DNA from: Arthrobacter sp. TPD3018
Lineage (GTDB): Bacteria > Pseudomonadota > Alphaproteobacteria > Sphingomonadales > Sphingomonadaceae
NCBI GenBank assembly: GCA_003075315.1
Contig: QDFQ01000001.1
Coordinates: forward strand, 1-64,000
Direction: 5' to 3'
DNA length: 64,000 nucleotides
In this document: piece by piece, positions 8,725-17,817 of the stretch
Layout: each line of letters begins with the position of its first letter
Numbering within the stretch: position 1 is the stretch's first letter
Notes under the pieces: model-generated
The model's database searches: none
What the model was told of the DNA's origin: nothing
Seen by the model: the letters and a program-made list of their open reading frames with translations, nothing else
Translations under genes and position numbers: made by a program

Positions 8725-10641
8725 ATGCTCCGTTCCGTCGCCGTCGCCACATTGCTCCTGTCCACCGCCGCGCCAGCCCTTGCACAGGTGCCCGCCGGCA
8801 ATTCGGCGCCGCAGCCGGTGCCCTTCGTCGACACCATCCCGGACGCGCAGGACACGCCCTATCCCGGCACGATCCTGCTCAACGTCGATGCGACCAACAC
8901 CGAACAGGGCATCTTCCGCGTGAAGGAGACGATCCCTGTCGCCAAGGCGGGGCCGATGGCGCTGCTGTTCCCCAAGTGGCTGCCCGGCGCGCATAGCCCG
9001 CGCGGCGAGATCGAGAAGCTCGCCGGCCTCGTCATCAAGGCGAACGGCCGCGTCATTCCGTGGACGCGCGACATGGTCGACGTCTTCGCCTTCCACATCG
9101 ACGTGCCGCAGGGCGCGCGCAATCTGGATGTCGAGTTCCAGTTCATCTCGGCGACCAAGGGCGATCAGGGCCGCATCGTCGCGACGCCCAACATGATCAG
9201 CCTGCAGCCCAATTCGGTCAGCCTGTATCCGGCGGGCTATTTCACCCGCCAGATCCCGATCCAGATGACGGTGAAGTTCCCGACCGGCTGGACCGCGGCA
9301 GGCGCGGTGCCGGCCAAGGCGAACGGCTCGACCTACGTTTATGACAAGACGAATTACGAGATCCTCGTCGATTCGCCGCTGCTCGCCGGCCGCTATGGCA
9401 AGACGTGGCCGCTGTCGGAGCGCGTGAACCTCAACGTCTTCGCCGACGATCCCAAGGAACTCGCGGCGACGCCGGAGCAGATCGACGCGCACAAGCGGCT
9501 GGTCGAGCAGGCCGAAAAGACGTTCGGCGCGCATCATTACGACCATTACGAATTCCTGCTGTCGATCAGCGACCAGCTTGGCGGCATCGGGCTGGAGCAT
9601 CATCGCTCGTCGGAGAACGGCGTGACGCCGGGCTATTTCACCGAATGGAATGCCAGCCCCGGCCGCCGCAACCTGCTTCCCCACGAATTCACCCACAGCT
9701 GGGACGGCAAGTTCCGTCGCGGCGCGGAACTGTGGACTCCCGATTACCGTACGCCGATGCGCGACAAGTCGCTGTGGGTCTATGAAGGGCAGACGCAATT
9801 CTGGGGCTACGTGCTGCAGGCGCGTTCGGGCCTGGTCAGCAAGCAGGACACGCTGGACGCCTATGCGGGCATCGCCGGCAGCTATGATCTCGCCCCCGCC
9901 CGCCAGTGGCGCGACCTGATCGACACCACCAACGATCCCGTCATCTCGGCGCGCCGGCCCAAGGGCTGGACCAGCTGGCAGCGTAGCGAGGATTATTACA
10001 ACGAAGGCCTGATGGTCTGGATGGAAGTCGATGCGATGCTCCGCCAGAAGTCGGGCGGCACCAAGTCGATCGACGATTTCGCCAAGGCCTTCTTCGGCAT
10101 CCGCAACGGCGACTGGGGCGAAGTCACCTATACGTTCGATGACGTCGCCAACACGCTGAACGCGATCGTCCCCTATGACTGGGCAAGCTTCCTCACCAAG
10201 CGCCTGACCGAGACGGGCCAGCCCGCGCCGGTCAACGGCTTCGCGATGAACGGCTACAAGCTCGTCTACACTGCCGAACCGACGAAATACTTCACCAATG
10301 CCGAAAAGAGCGGCGGCGTGAACGTCACTTATTCGATCGGCCTGTCGGTGGCGAAGGATGGCGAGGCGACCGCGGTGATCTGGGACAGCCCGGCGTTCAA
10401 GGCGGGCCTCGACGTCGGCACCGTCATTCAGGCGGTCAACGGCACGGCGTATAGCGGCGATGTGCTGAAGGCGGCGATCGTCACCGCACAGACCTCGAAG
10501 GAGCCGATCAAGCTGCTGGTGAAGAGCGGGCCGCGCTATCGCGAAGTCGCCATCGACTATCACGGCGGTCCCCGCTATCCGCGCCTGCAGAAGACTGGCA
10601 CCGGCGAAACCGGACTCGACAAGCTTCTGATGCCGCGCTGA
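8725..10641 (+). CDS. M61 family metallopeptidase (glycyl aminopeptidase-like), exported
   Basis: A 638-residue protein with a clear signal peptide (residues 1-20, cut after ALA). The M61 catalytic centre is HEFTH at 320-324, with the third zinc ligand probably E354 in VYEGQTQFW. A PDZ domain occupies about residues 535-615, as usual in M61 enzymes. Characterised members are aminopeptidases acting on N-terminal glycine or alanine; the periplasmic substrate here is unknown. The start at ATG 8725 gives the signal peptide. The longer frame back to 8551 crosses a repeat and is rejected. The pyrophosphatase gene follows after 34 bases. Confidence 0.93.
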   Translation: MLRSVAVATLLLSTAAPALAQVPAGNSAPQPVPFVDTIPDAQDTPYPGTILLNVDATNTEQGIFRVKETIPVAKAGPMALLFPKWLPGAHSPRGEIEKLAGLVIKANGRVIPWTRDMVDVFAFHIDVPQGARNLDVEFQFISATKGDQGRIVATPNMISLQPNSVSLYPAGYFTRQIPIQMTVKFPTGWTAAGAVPAKANGSTYVYDKTNYEILVDSPLLAGRYGKTWPLSERVNLNVFADDPKELAATPEQIDAHKRLVEQAEKTFGAHHYDHYEFLLSISDQLGGIGLEHHRSSENGVTPGYFTEWNASPGRRNLLPHEFTHSWDGKFRRGAELWTPDYRTPMRDKSLWVYEGQTQFWGYVLQARSGLVSKQDTLDAYAGIAGSYDLAPARQWRDLIDTTNDPVISARRPKGWTSWQRSEDYYNEGLMVWMEVDAMLRQKSGGTKSIDDFAKAFFGIRNGDWGEVTYTFDDVANTLNAIVPYDWASFLTKRLTETGQPAPVNGFAMNGYKLVYTAEPTKYFTNAEKSGGVNVTYSIGLSVAKDGEATAVIWDSPAFKAGLDVGTVIQAVNGTAYSGDVLKAAIVTAQTSKEPIKLLVKSGPRYREVAIDYHGGPRYPRLQKTGTGETGLDKLLMPR

Positions 10642-10675
10642 GGGGCAGCGGGCATAGGATTATCAAGGGACTTTC

Positions 10676-11257
10676 ATGCGTATCGATCTGATTCCGGTCG
10701 GCAAGAGCCCGCCCGACGACCTCAACGTCATCATCGAGGTGCCGACCGGCGGCGAGCCGGTCAAATATGAGTTCGACAAGGCGAGCGGCGCGCTGTTCGT
10801 CGATCGTATTCTACACACGCCGATGCGCTATCCGGCGAACTACGGCTTCGTGCCGCACACGCTGTCGCCGGACGGCGATCCGCTCGACGCGCTCGTCATC
10901 GCGCGCTCGCCGTTCATCCCGGGCAGCGTCGTGCGCGCGCGTCCGATCGCGGTGCTGAACCTGGAAGACGAAGCCGGCGGCGACGAAAAGCTCGTCTGCG
11001 TGCCGGTCGACGCGGTGTTCCCGTATTATTCGAACGTCGACGGCCGCGCCGACGTGCCGGAGATCGTGTTCGAACAGATCGAACACTTCTTCACGCACTA
11101 TAAGGACCTCGAAAAGAAGAAGTGGGTCCGCATCGGCGTCTGGGGCGACCGCGACGAAGCGCGCCGCATCACGCTGGAAGCGATCGAGCGCTACGACGCC
11201 GCCAAGGCGAAGGGCGAAGAGCCGCACGACCACGACGTGCCCGGCCGCGAGGGCTGA
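10676..11257 (+). CDS. ppa: Inorganic pyrophosphatase, class A
   Basis: A 193-residue soluble enzyme that hydrolyses pyrophosphate to phosphate and so drives biosynthetic reactions. The signature DGDPLDALV is at 66-74 with its three metal-binding aspartates (D66, D68, D71). The active-site YEFD and YGFVPHT segments are present. The last 15 residues are a charged extension beyond the usual end at about residue 175. AAGGGAC precedes the ATG. Confidence 0.97.
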   Translation: MRIDLIPVGKSPPDDLNVIIEVPTGGEPVKYEFDKASGALFVDRILHTPMRYPANYGFVPHTLSPDGDPLDALVIARSPFIPGSVVRARPIAVLNLEDEAGGDEKLVCVPVDAVFPYYSNVDGRADVPEIVFEQIEHFFTHYKDLEKKKWVRIGVWGDRDEARRITLEAIERYDAAKAKGEEPHDHDVPGREG

Positions 11258-11264
11258 TGCAGCC

Positions 11265-11294
11265 GAGCCTCCCCCGCACGCGCGGGGGAGGCTC
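11265..11294. repeat. Perfect 13-bp stem hairpin downstream of ppa
   Basis: The arms gagcctcccccgc (11265-11277) and gcgggggaggctc (11282-11294) are perfectly complementary around a four-base loop. There is no U-run, so it is a repeat-type hairpin (cctccccc...ggggagg family, also at 29464) rather than a classic terminator. It may still stabilise the ppa mRNA 3' end. Confidence 0.7.
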
Positions 11295-11316
11295 GACCGG
11301 CTCGCCTGCACTGAAG

Positions 11317-11398
11317 CGTCGCCCCAGCGAAGGCTGGGGCCTCCGGCGGCTCCTGTCCCATGCGCCACCAGGAGATCCCAGCCTTCGCTGGGATGACG
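11317..11398. repeat. Paired intergenic palindrome (CCCagcgaaggctGGG family)
   Basis: The left arm cgccccagcgaaggctgggg and the right arm tcccagccttcgctgggatg are inverted copies around a central 30-base segment. It lies between the convergent ppa and GNAT genes. Confidence 0.85.
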
Positions 11399-11412
11399 TG
11401 GGGCGGATCGTA

Positions 11413-11895
11413 TCAGCCGCCCGCCATCCGCCTGAGCGCCTCACCCTCGACGCGCTGCACCGTCCACTCCTCCAGCCCGACCGCGCCCATCCGGCGGTAG
11501 ACCGCGATCGCATCCGCGTTCCAGTCGAGCACCGCCCATTCGAAACGCGCGCAATTCCGCTCCACCGCGATTGCGGCCAGATGGCGCAGCAAGGCGCCGC
11601 CCACGCCCTTCCCGCGCGCCGCCGGCGTCACATACAGGTCTTCGAGATACAGGCCGCGCCGCCCCTTCCACGTCGAGAAATTGTGGAAGAACAGCGCGAA
11701 GCCGACCGGCTCCCCCGCCTCTTCGGCGATTACCGCTTCCGCCGCCGGGTGCGGCCCGAACAGCGCCTCGCCCAGCATCGCTTCCGTCGCCTCGACCGCA
11801 TCGGGCTCGCGCTCGAACGCGGCCAGCTCACGGACGAAGCGCAGGATCGTCGCGATATCGTCGGGCGTCGCGGGGCGTATGGGGATATCGGTCAT
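11413..11895 (-). CDS. GNAT family N-acetyltransferase
   Basis: A 160-residue acyl-CoA-dependent acetyltransferase. The acetyl-CoA loop is seen as VTPAARGKGVGGALL (residues 89-103), and the fold covers the whole protein. YLEDLYVTP and the C-terminal DWNADAIAVYRRMGA fit the diamine/thialysine acetyltransferase branch, so a polyamine or amino-acid derivative is a plausible substrate, not proven. Its ATG overlaps the stop of the EamA gene by four bases, so the two are translationally coupled. Confidence 0.9.
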   Translation of the reverse strand: MTDIPIRPATPDDIATILRFVRELAAFEREPDAVEATEAMLGEALFGPHPAAEAVIAEEAGEPVGFALFFHNFSTWKGRRGLYLEDLYVTPAARGKGVGGALLRHLAAIAVERNCARFEWAVLDWNADAIAVYRRMGAVGLEEWTVQRVEGEALRRMAGG

Positions 11896-12785
11896 AACGA
11901 CGCTTCCGTTTGCGGGGCGGGAATCGGGCGGCGCACCGCGACCAGGCACCCGGCGATGATCAGCAAGGCGCCCGCGATCGTCCACGGCGACACGCGCTCG
12001 GCGAAGACCAGCCAGCCGAACAAGGCGGACCAGACGAAGGCGGTATATTCGACGGGCGCCAGCACCTGCGCCTCGGCACGGGCGTAGGCCCAGGCGAGCG
12101 CGACCGCCGACACCGACCCCAGCGCCGCCGACGCGACGATCGCGGGCAGTTGCTCGATGCGCGGCACCCCCGCGAACCACGGCGCGCCGATCAGCAGCAG
12201 TCCGCCCAGCACGATGCTGGTGAACAGCGCCACCTCCAGCGGATCGGCCGCCTGCGCCTGCCGCCGCAGCAGGATCAGGCTGCCCGCATACAGGATCGAC
12301 GCGATCAGGATCGCGACGCTGCCCAGCACCATGTCCTCCGACGCACGCGCCTGCACCTGACCCGCGGCGATCGCGAACACGCCGAGGCTCGCGACCAGCG
12401 ACCCTCCGATCGCGCTGCGGTGGATCCGCTCGCCGAGCGTCAGAGCGGCCAGGAACAGCGCGATCAGCGGCGCGAGGAAGGTCAGCGCCACCCCCTGCGC
12501 CATCGGCACGCGGACAAGGCCCCAGAAGAACAGCAGCACCGACGCGCCACCCACGCTGCCGCGCGCCAGATGCAACCGCAGCGCCGCCCATGCCGGCCAC
12601 CGCCCGCCCCGCGCGATGAAGATCGGTGCCAGCAACACCACACCCGCCACGGATCGCCAGAGTACGGCAAAATAGGCGCCACTCTGGATCGAGAGCCCCT
12701 TCATGATCGCATCCATACCCGCGTAAACGGCAATCCCACCCGCGGCGACGCCGAAGGCGGTGGCTGGGGATATGGTGCGACTCAT
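11892..12785 (-). CDS. DMT/EamA family permease
   Basis: A 297-residue inner-membrane transporter with about ten hydrophobic segments arranged as two EamA repeats (about 10-140 and 150-285). Members export amino acids, metabolites or drugs; the substrate here is unknown. It overlaps by four bases with the vapC gene upstream and with the GNAT gene downstream, so it sits in the middle of a tightly coupled four-gene unit. A transporter next to an acetyltransferase hints at handling of one small molecule, but this is inference. Confidence 0.88.
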   Translation of the reverse strand: MSRTISPATAFGVAAGGIAVYAGMDAIMKGLSIQSGAYFAVLWRSVAGVVLLAPIFIARGGRWPAWAALRLHLARGSVGGASVLLFFWGLVRVPMAQGVALTFLAPLIALFLAALTLGERIHRSAIGGSLVASLGVFAIAAGQVQARASEDMVLGSVAILIASILYAGSLILLRRQAQAADPLEVALFTSIVLGGLLLIGAPWFAGVPRIEQLPAIVASAALGSVSAVALAWAYARAEAQVLAPVEYTAFVWSALFGWLVFAERVSPWTIAGALLIIAGCLVAVRRPIPAPQTEASL

Positions 12786-13171
12786 CGGATCAGGCGGACA
12801 TCGATGCCAAGTGCCGGATCAAGATCGAGCTTCATCCAGTCCTGATCCCCGGTCAGGATGGGCATACCGCTGAAAATGCCTTGCATCAGGCACGCCCGGT
12901 CGCCGAAACCTAATCCCAATGGCTTGGTCAGCGGTCGCAGTAATGCGGACTGGCGTGCGTGCGCGTCGCGGAAGGCACGGGTACGGAAGCCATAGCTGTC
13001 GAGCGTGCGTTGGACGACATCGACGTCAGCTCCATGTTCGACCGCTTTGGTCAAAACCTCGCAGACATTAGTGATCGACACCTCGGCACCACGCAGGTGC
13101 GGGGCCACCGCCTCGGCACCCTTCTCGGCGAGCAGAACCGCCAGCAGGGCCGACGTATCGAGAACGTACAT
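12782..13171 (-). CDS. vapC: PIN-domain toxin, VapC type
   Basis: A 129-residue PIN-domain ribonuclease. The acidic metal-binding residues are all visible: D5 in MYVLDTSAL, E38 in NVCEVL, D91 in GFGDRACL and D109/D111 in LTGDQDW. VapC toxins cut tRNA or rRNA and are held inactive by the antitoxin. It shares one base with the antitoxin gene before it, the standard arrangement for co-translation. Its stop overlaps the start of the EamA gene by four bases, which is unusual for a toxin gene. Confidence 0.92.
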   Translation of the reverse strand: MYVLDTSALLAVLLAEKGAEAVAPHLRGAEVSITNVCEVLTKAVEHGADVDVVQRTLDSYGFRTRAFRDAHARQSALLRPLTKPLGLGFGDRACLMQGIFSGMPILTGDQDWMKLDLDPALGIDVRLIR

Positions 13172-13413
13172 CAGTCGCGCGCGGCCTCGGCACGGCGATC
13201 GGCGATAAATTCGTCGACGGTAAAAGGGCGTTTGATCGTCGCCCGGAACGCCTGTTGCCCCGCCGCGATTACGTCGGCATCCGACGCCAGCACGATCTGC
13301 GAGCCGTGCTGGTCGATCCGCAGATGATCGCCAGGGTGGAGACCCAGGGCCCGCGCCACGGCGGCCGGCAAGACCACTTCACCGCTGTCCGCGACACGCG
13401 CATGATAGGTCAT
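13171..13413 (-). CDS. vapB: AbrB/MazE-type antitoxin, VapB type
   Basis: An 80-residue protein with an N-terminal swapped-hairpin AbrB DNA-binding domain (residues 3-48, with GEVVLPAAVARALGLHPGD) and a C-terminal tail (FTVDEFIADRRAEA) that should wrap the toxin. It would neutralise VapC and repress its own promoter. A strong GGAGG lies seven bases before the ATG. It is the first gene of a four-gene overlapping unit with vapC, the EamA permease and the GNAT enzyme. Confidence 0.9.
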   Translation of the reverse strand: MTYHARVADSGEVVLPAAVARALGLHPGDHLRIDQHGSQIVLASDADVIAAGQQAFRATIKRPFTVDEFIADRRAEAARD

Positions 13414-13447
13414 TGCTTATCCTCCGATGGCGCGCATAACACGTGGC

Positions 13448-14575
13448 CTATTCTGCCGCCACGACCTGCCGCTCCGCCGTCGTCGCCTCGATTTGCGCCG
13501 CCTTGGCTTCGACCAGGCGGACGATGTGGTCGATCATGCCCTCGTCTTGAACATGGTGGTCGGTCACGCCGGACAGATAGACCATGTGCTTGCCATTGCC
13601 GCCGCCGGTGATGCCGATGTCGGTTTCGCGCGCTTCGCCCGGGCCGTTGACGACGCAGCCGAGCACCGACAGGCTCATCGGCGTGCGAATATGCTGGAGC
13701 CGTTCCTCGAGCGCCTGCACGGTGCGGATCACGTCGAAACCCTGCCGCGCGCACGACGGGCACGACACGACGCGCACGCCGCGGTTGCGGATGCCGAGCG
13801 CCTTCAAAATCTCGAAGCCGACGCGCACCTCGTCCTCCGGCTCAGCCGACAGCGAGACGCGGATCGTGTCGCCGATACCATACCAGAGCAGGCTGCCGAT
13901 CCCGATCGCGGACTTCACAGTGCCGCCGACGAAGCCACCCGCTTCGGTGATGCCGAGGTGCAGCGGGCAATCCACCGCTTCAGCGAGTTGCTGGTACGCC
14001 GCAACCGCCAGGAACAGGTCCGACGCCTTCACCGCGACCTTATATTCGTGGAAATCGTGGTCCTGCAGCAGCTTGATGTGATCGAGTGCGCTTTCCACCA
14101 GCGCGTCGGGGCACGGCTCGCCGTATTTTTCGAGCAGGTCCTTTTCCAGCGACCCACCATTGACGCCGATACGGATTGCGCAACCATTGGCCTTGGCAGC
14201 GCGGACCACCTCGGCAACGCGTTCGGACGATCCGATATTGCCCGGATTGATGCGCAGGCACGCCGCCCCCGCATCCGCAGCCTCCAGCGCGCGCTTATAG
14301 TGAAAGTGAATGTCGGCGACGATCGGTACGCGGCTGCCGCGGACGATCTGCTTCAACGCCGCGGTCGATTCGACGTCGGGGCAGGAAACGCGGACGATAT
14401 CGACGCCCGCATCCTCGCAGCGGCGGATCTGGTCGATCGTCGCGCGGATATCGGGGGTGGGCGTGTTGGTCATCGTCTGCACGGTGACGGGCGCATCGCC
14501 GCCGACGGGAACGGTGCCGACCATGATCTGGCGGCTCTGACGGCGGACGATGTCGCGCCACGGACGTAAGGACAT
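13448..14575 (-). CDS. ispG: 4-hydroxy-3-methylbut-2-enyl diphosphate synthase
   Basis: A 375-residue [4Fe-4S] enzyme of the MEP isoprenoid pathway, converting MEcPP to HMBPP with flavodoxin or ferredoxin as electron donor. The TIM barrel covers about residues 20-260. The cluster ligands are C272 and C275 (SCPSCARQ), C307 ([10 protein letters not shown]) and probably E314. It is the short bacterial two-domain form. It is followed by the vapB unit and diverges from the acyltransferase gene at 14639. Confidence 0.97.
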   Translation of the reverse strand: MSLRPWRDIVRRQSRQIMVGTVPVGGDAPVTVQTMTNTPTPDIRATIDQIRRCEDAGVDIVRVSCPDVESTAALKQIVRGSRVPIVADIHFHYKRALEAADAGAACLRINPGNIGSSERVAEVVRAAKANGCAIRIGVNGGSLEKDLLEKYGEPCPDALVESALDHIKLLQDHDFHEYKVAVKASDLFLAVAAYQQLAEAVDCPLHLGITEAGGFVGGTVKSAIGIGSLLWYGIGDTIRVSLSAEPEDEVRVGFEILKALGIRNRGVRVVSCPSCARQGFDVIRTVQALEERLQHIRTPMSLSVLGCVVNGPGEARETDIGITGGGNGKHMVYLSGVTDHHVQDEGMIDHIVRLVEAKAAQIEATTAERQVVAAE

Positions 14576-14638
14576 GGCGCCTATATACAGCAGCCGGGTT
14601 GCGGTTCAAAGACGCTGGTGTAGGGCAGCGACGGTTCC

Positions 14639-15802
14639 ATGACGCCCCCCATCCCCCAACACCGGCCGATCCCCCGCCATTACGGCCTCGACTGGCTGCG
14701 CGTCGCCGCCTTTGCGATCCTGATCGTCTATCACGTCGGCATGGTGTTCGTGCCCTGGGGCTTCCATGCCAAGAGCGCGCACGGCGCCGACTGGGTGGTA
14801 TTGCCCATGCTCGCGGTGAACGCTTGGCGGCTAAGCCTGCTGTTCGTCGTGTCGGGCTATGCCAGCCGCGCACTGCTGACCCGCGCCAGCGGGCCTGGCG
14901 GCTTCCTGCGCCAGCGGACGCTGCGCCTGCTGGTGCCGCTGGCGTTCGGCGTCGCGGTGATCGTACCGCCGCAAAGCTGGGTCGAACTCGTCACGCAGCA
15001 CGGCTATCGCGCTAGCTTCGCGACCTTCTGGACCCACGACTATTTCCGTTTCGGCAAGCTCGGTGGGATCGGCCTGCCCGCGCTCAACCATCTGTGGTTC
15101 GTCGCCTATCTGTGGCTGTACACAGTGGTGCTGGCTGCCGGCGTCGCACTGATCCGCACCCGGGCGCCGCAGCGGGCATTCGACCGGCTCTTCGCCGGGC
15201 CGCTGCTGATGGTTATCCCGACCGCGTGGCTGGTGTGCATCCACGGCTGGTGGTTCCCCATGGGATATGAAACGCACGATCCGCTCCACGACCTGATGGC
15301 GCATTTGAGCTACCTGCCCGCCTTCCTGTTCGGCTTCGCGCTGGCGGGATCGGCGCCGGTGCTGGCGGCGTGCGTGCGCTGGCGCTGGACGGGGCTGGCG
15401 ATGGCGGTCCTGGGCTATGGCTTCATCCTGGCGGTGGAGCTGGTCGGCGGCGACGCGCCGCGCTGGCTGTATCCCACCTACGGGGCCGCGCATGCGCTGC
15501 AGCAATGGGGCGCGACGCTCGCACTGATCGGCATGGCGGAACGGCACTGGAATCGCGACGCACCGGCGCGCCGCACGCTGACCGAGGCGGTTTTCCCCTT
15601 CTACCTCGTCCATCAGACGATCATCGTCCTCGTCGCCTATTGGTTGATCCCCGCGCGGCTGGCCGGCGGTGCCGAATTCGCGGTGCTGATCGCCGCAACG
15701 ATCGCCGGCTGCTGGGCCTTTTACGCGATCGGCCGCCGCATCGCGATCCTGCGCCCGCTGATCGGGCTGCGTTCCCTGTCGTCACAGAAGGTAGTATCAT
15801 GA
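14639..15802 (+). CDS. Acyltransferase family 3 (OpgC-like) membrane protein
   Basis: A 387-residue polytopic membrane protein with about ten to eleven hydrophobic segments. The opening HYGLDWLRVAAFAILIVYHV contains the family's membrane-embedded Arg/His pair. Relatives transfer acetyl or succinyl groups to extracytoplasmic sugars such as glucans or exopolysaccharide. The acceptor here is unknown. Its stop overlaps the next start in ATGA, which couples it to the isoaspartyl peptidase; a functional link is not obvious. Confidence 0.88.
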   Translation: MTPPIPQHRPIPRHYGLDWLRVAAFAILIVYHVGMVFVPWGFHAKSAHGADWVVLPMLAVNAWRLSLLFVVSGYASRALLTRASGPGGFLRQRTLRLLVPLAFGVAVIVPPQSWVELVTQHGYRASFATFWTHDYFRFGKLGGIGLPALNHLWFVAYLWLYTVVLAAGVALIRTRAPQRAFDRLFAGPLLMVIPTAWLVCIHGWWFPMGYETHDPLHDLMAHLSYLPAFLFGFALAGSAPVLAACVRWRWTGLAMAVLGYGFILAVELVGGDAPRWLYPTYGAAHALQQWGATLALIGMAERHWNRDAPARRTLTEAVFPFYLVHQTIIVLVAYWLIPARLAGGAEFAVLIAATIAGCWAFYAIGRRIAILRPLIGLRSLSSQKVVS

Positions 15803-16716
15803 GCTGGTCCCTTGTCCTGCACGGCGGCGCCGGATCGATCGAGCGGCACCGCCTGACGCCCGAACAGGACTCGGGTGCTCGCGCCGGCCTGTCGCGTGCG
15901 CTCGATGCCGGCGCGGCGATCCTGTCGGGCGGCGGCAGCGCGCTCGATGCGGTGGAAGCCGCCGTCCAGGTGCTGGAGGACGATCCGCACTTCAACGCCG
16001 GCCGCGGCGCCGCCTTCACCCGTGACGGCGGCATCGAGCTGGATGCGGCGATCATGGACGGCGCCACGCGGGCGGCCGGCGCCGTCGCGGGGATCACGCA
16101 GACGCGTTCCCCCGTCGCGCTCGCACGCCGGGTAATGGCGGCGAGCCCCCACGTCCTGTTGAGCGGCGTCGGCGCCGAGCAATTCGCTCGCGACCAGGAC
16201 CTGGCGGTCGCACCCGAAGGTTGGTTCGAGACGCCCGAACGCCGCCGCCAACTCGACGAGATGCTGTCGCGCAACGCCGACGCCTTCGACATCGACATGA
16301 AATACGGCACCGTCGGCGCGGTGGCGCGCGACTCGACGGACCATGTCGCCGCCGCCACCTCGACCGGCGGCGTCACCGGCAAGCGCTGGGGCCGGATCGG
16401 CGATTCGCCTCTCATCGGCGCTGGCACCTTCGCCGACGATCGCGCCTGCGCGGTATCGTGCACGGGTTCGGGCGAATTCTTCATCCGCGTCGGCGTGGGG
16501 CATGAGATTGCGGCACGCATCCGCCTTGCCGGTGACACGCCGCAAGCGGCCGCGGACGCCGTGATGGCGGAGGTAAGCGCGCTCGGCGGCACCGGCGGCG
16601 TCATCGTCGCGACGCCTGCGGGCGATGCGGTGTGGAGCCTCACCACCCCCGGCATGTATCGCGCCCGCGCCACCGCAGCTGGTTTGCGCGAGGTCGCGAT
16701 CTACGGCGACGAGTGA
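15799..16716 (+). CDS. iaaA: Isoaspartyl peptidase/L-asparaginase (Ntn hydrolase)
   Basis: A 305-residue plant-type asparaginase precursor. It is cleaved autocatalytically before T171 in KYGTVGAVARD, which becomes the N-terminal nucleophile of the beta subunit. The glycine-rich HGGAG start (residues 8-12) and the later GRIGDSPLIGAGTFADD segment, contacting the substrate carboxylate, are both present. It removes isoaspartyl residues from dipeptides and hydrolyses asparagine. No signal peptide is visible, so it is cytoplasmic. The ATG at 15799 overlaps the acyltransferase stop by four bases. The gene symbol follows E. coli usage. Confidence 0.94.
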   Translation: MSWSLVLHGGAGSIERHRLTPEQDSGARAGLSRALDAGAAILSGGGSALDAVEAAVQVLEDDPHFNAGRGAAFTRDGGIELDAAIMDGATRAAGAVAGITQTRSPVALARRVMAASPHVLLSGVGAEQFARDQDLAVAPEGWFETPERRRQLDEMLSRNADAFDIDMKYGTVGAVARDSTDHVAAATSTGGVTGKRWGRIGDSPLIGAGTFADDRACAVSCTGSGEFFIRVGVGHEIAARIRLAGDTPQAAADAVMAEVSALGGTGGVIVATPAGDAVWSLTTPGMYRARATAAGLREVAIYGDE

Positions 16717-16756
16717 TCGTCACGATCCGGCCATGATCGGCGCCGAGCATGGTGTC

Positions 16757-17770
16757 ATGATCCGCCGCCTCGCCTTGCTCGCCGCAGCACTGCTCGCCAC
16801 CGCCGAAGCCAAGCCGCCCACGACGCTGGCGCCCTATATGACCGGCGGGACGTTCCAGCCAGGCGACTATGGCTGGCTGCGCGGTGCCTTTGATGACGCG
16901 ACGCGTGCACAGAAGGCCGAATGGCACGTGCTGGACGCTTGGCTGAAGCAGTGCCGGCAGGAGAGTAGCGCACAGACCCGCGCCGAATTGATCGCGCTCG
17001 GCATCACCGATCCGAAGATCCGCCCGGCTGCTTATGGCGAAACCCCCTGCGGCCCGGTCGGCCGGGCCTTTCCACAAGGCGACATGGGCAATGATTGGTC
17101 GCTGTTCCAGACGAAGCTGGCGAGCGCCCGGCGCGTCGCCGACACGCTCGTCTGGTCGGCCGCGCTGGCGCAGGCGGTCGGTGACGAGGCGGGCGACATC
17201 CTGACTGCGGAGCTGATCGCCCGGCCGATCACCGATCAGGTCCTGCGCACGTCGCTGGCGTGGAATCAGGGCCCGACGAAGGGCGCACCGCCGCTTGATC
17301 CGATGGAGGCGGGAATCGTCCGCGGACTTACCTGGTCGGCGATCGCCGCACGCGATCACGCCAATACCGCGTGGATGAAGACGGTGGTCGCCAAACACGG
17401 CTGGCCGACGATCGCCACGGTCGGAGCGCAGGCATCGTCAAGCGCCTGGCTGCTGGTCCAGCATGCCGACGACGATCCCGTCTTCCAGCTGAAAATGCTG
17501 CGGCTGATGGAGCCGCTCGCCGCCAGGGGCGACGTTTCGCCGAAAAATTATGCGCTGCTCTACGACCGGGTGATGCTGCAGATGGTGGGCACGCAGCGCT
17601 ACGGGACGCAGATGAGCTGCGCGACGGGCAGCTGGCAGCCCTTCCCCTTAGAGGATGCCGCGAAGGTCGAAGGCTATCGCCGCGCCGCCGGCCTCAACAC
17701 AATGGCGCAGAACGCCGCGCGCATTCTGCAGGAAAACGGCCCCTGCCCGCCGATGCCCACAGCCCACTGA
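16757..17770 (+). CDS. DUF6624 family protein, exported
   Basis: A 337-residue protein with a signal peptide (MIRRLALLAAALLATAEA). The C-terminal half matches the DUF6624 pattern: KHGWPTIATVGAQASSSAWLLVQHADDDPVFQLKML, then NYALLYDRVMLQMVGTQRYGTQM. The N-terminal half (30-190) has no feature I can name. Family function is unknown. The start was placed at ATG 16757, since the upstream alternative at 16733 would lengthen the signal peptide awkwardly. It stands between the asparaginase and S1/P1 nuclease genes, all on one strand. Confidence 0.8.
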   Translation: MIRRLALLAAALLATAEAKPPTTLAPYMTGGTFQPGDYGWLRGAFDDATRAQKAEWHVLDAWLKQCRQESSAQTRAELIALGITDPKIRPAAYGETPCGPVGRAFPQGDMGNDWSLFQTKLASARRVADTLVWSAALAQAVGDEAGDILTAELIARPITDQVLRTSLAWNQGPTKGAPPLDPMEAGIVRGLTWSAIAARDHANTAWMKTVVAKHGWPTIATVGAQASSSAWLLVQHADDDPVFQLKMLRLMEPLAARGDVSPKNYALLYDRVMLQMVGTQRYGTQMSCATGSWQPFPLEDAAKVEGYRRAAGLNTMAQNAARILQENGPCPPMPTAH

Positions 17771-17817
17771 CGCAAAGCCGCTTCTGCCCGTCACATTCCG
17801 ACGCTAATACCAAGTCC

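Noticed and set aside
8548..10563. 671-codon open frame antisense to the M61 peptidase gene
   Set aside because: Lacks a ribosome site and any recognisable motif, and the plus-strand gene has a signal peptide, HEFTH and PDZ domain.
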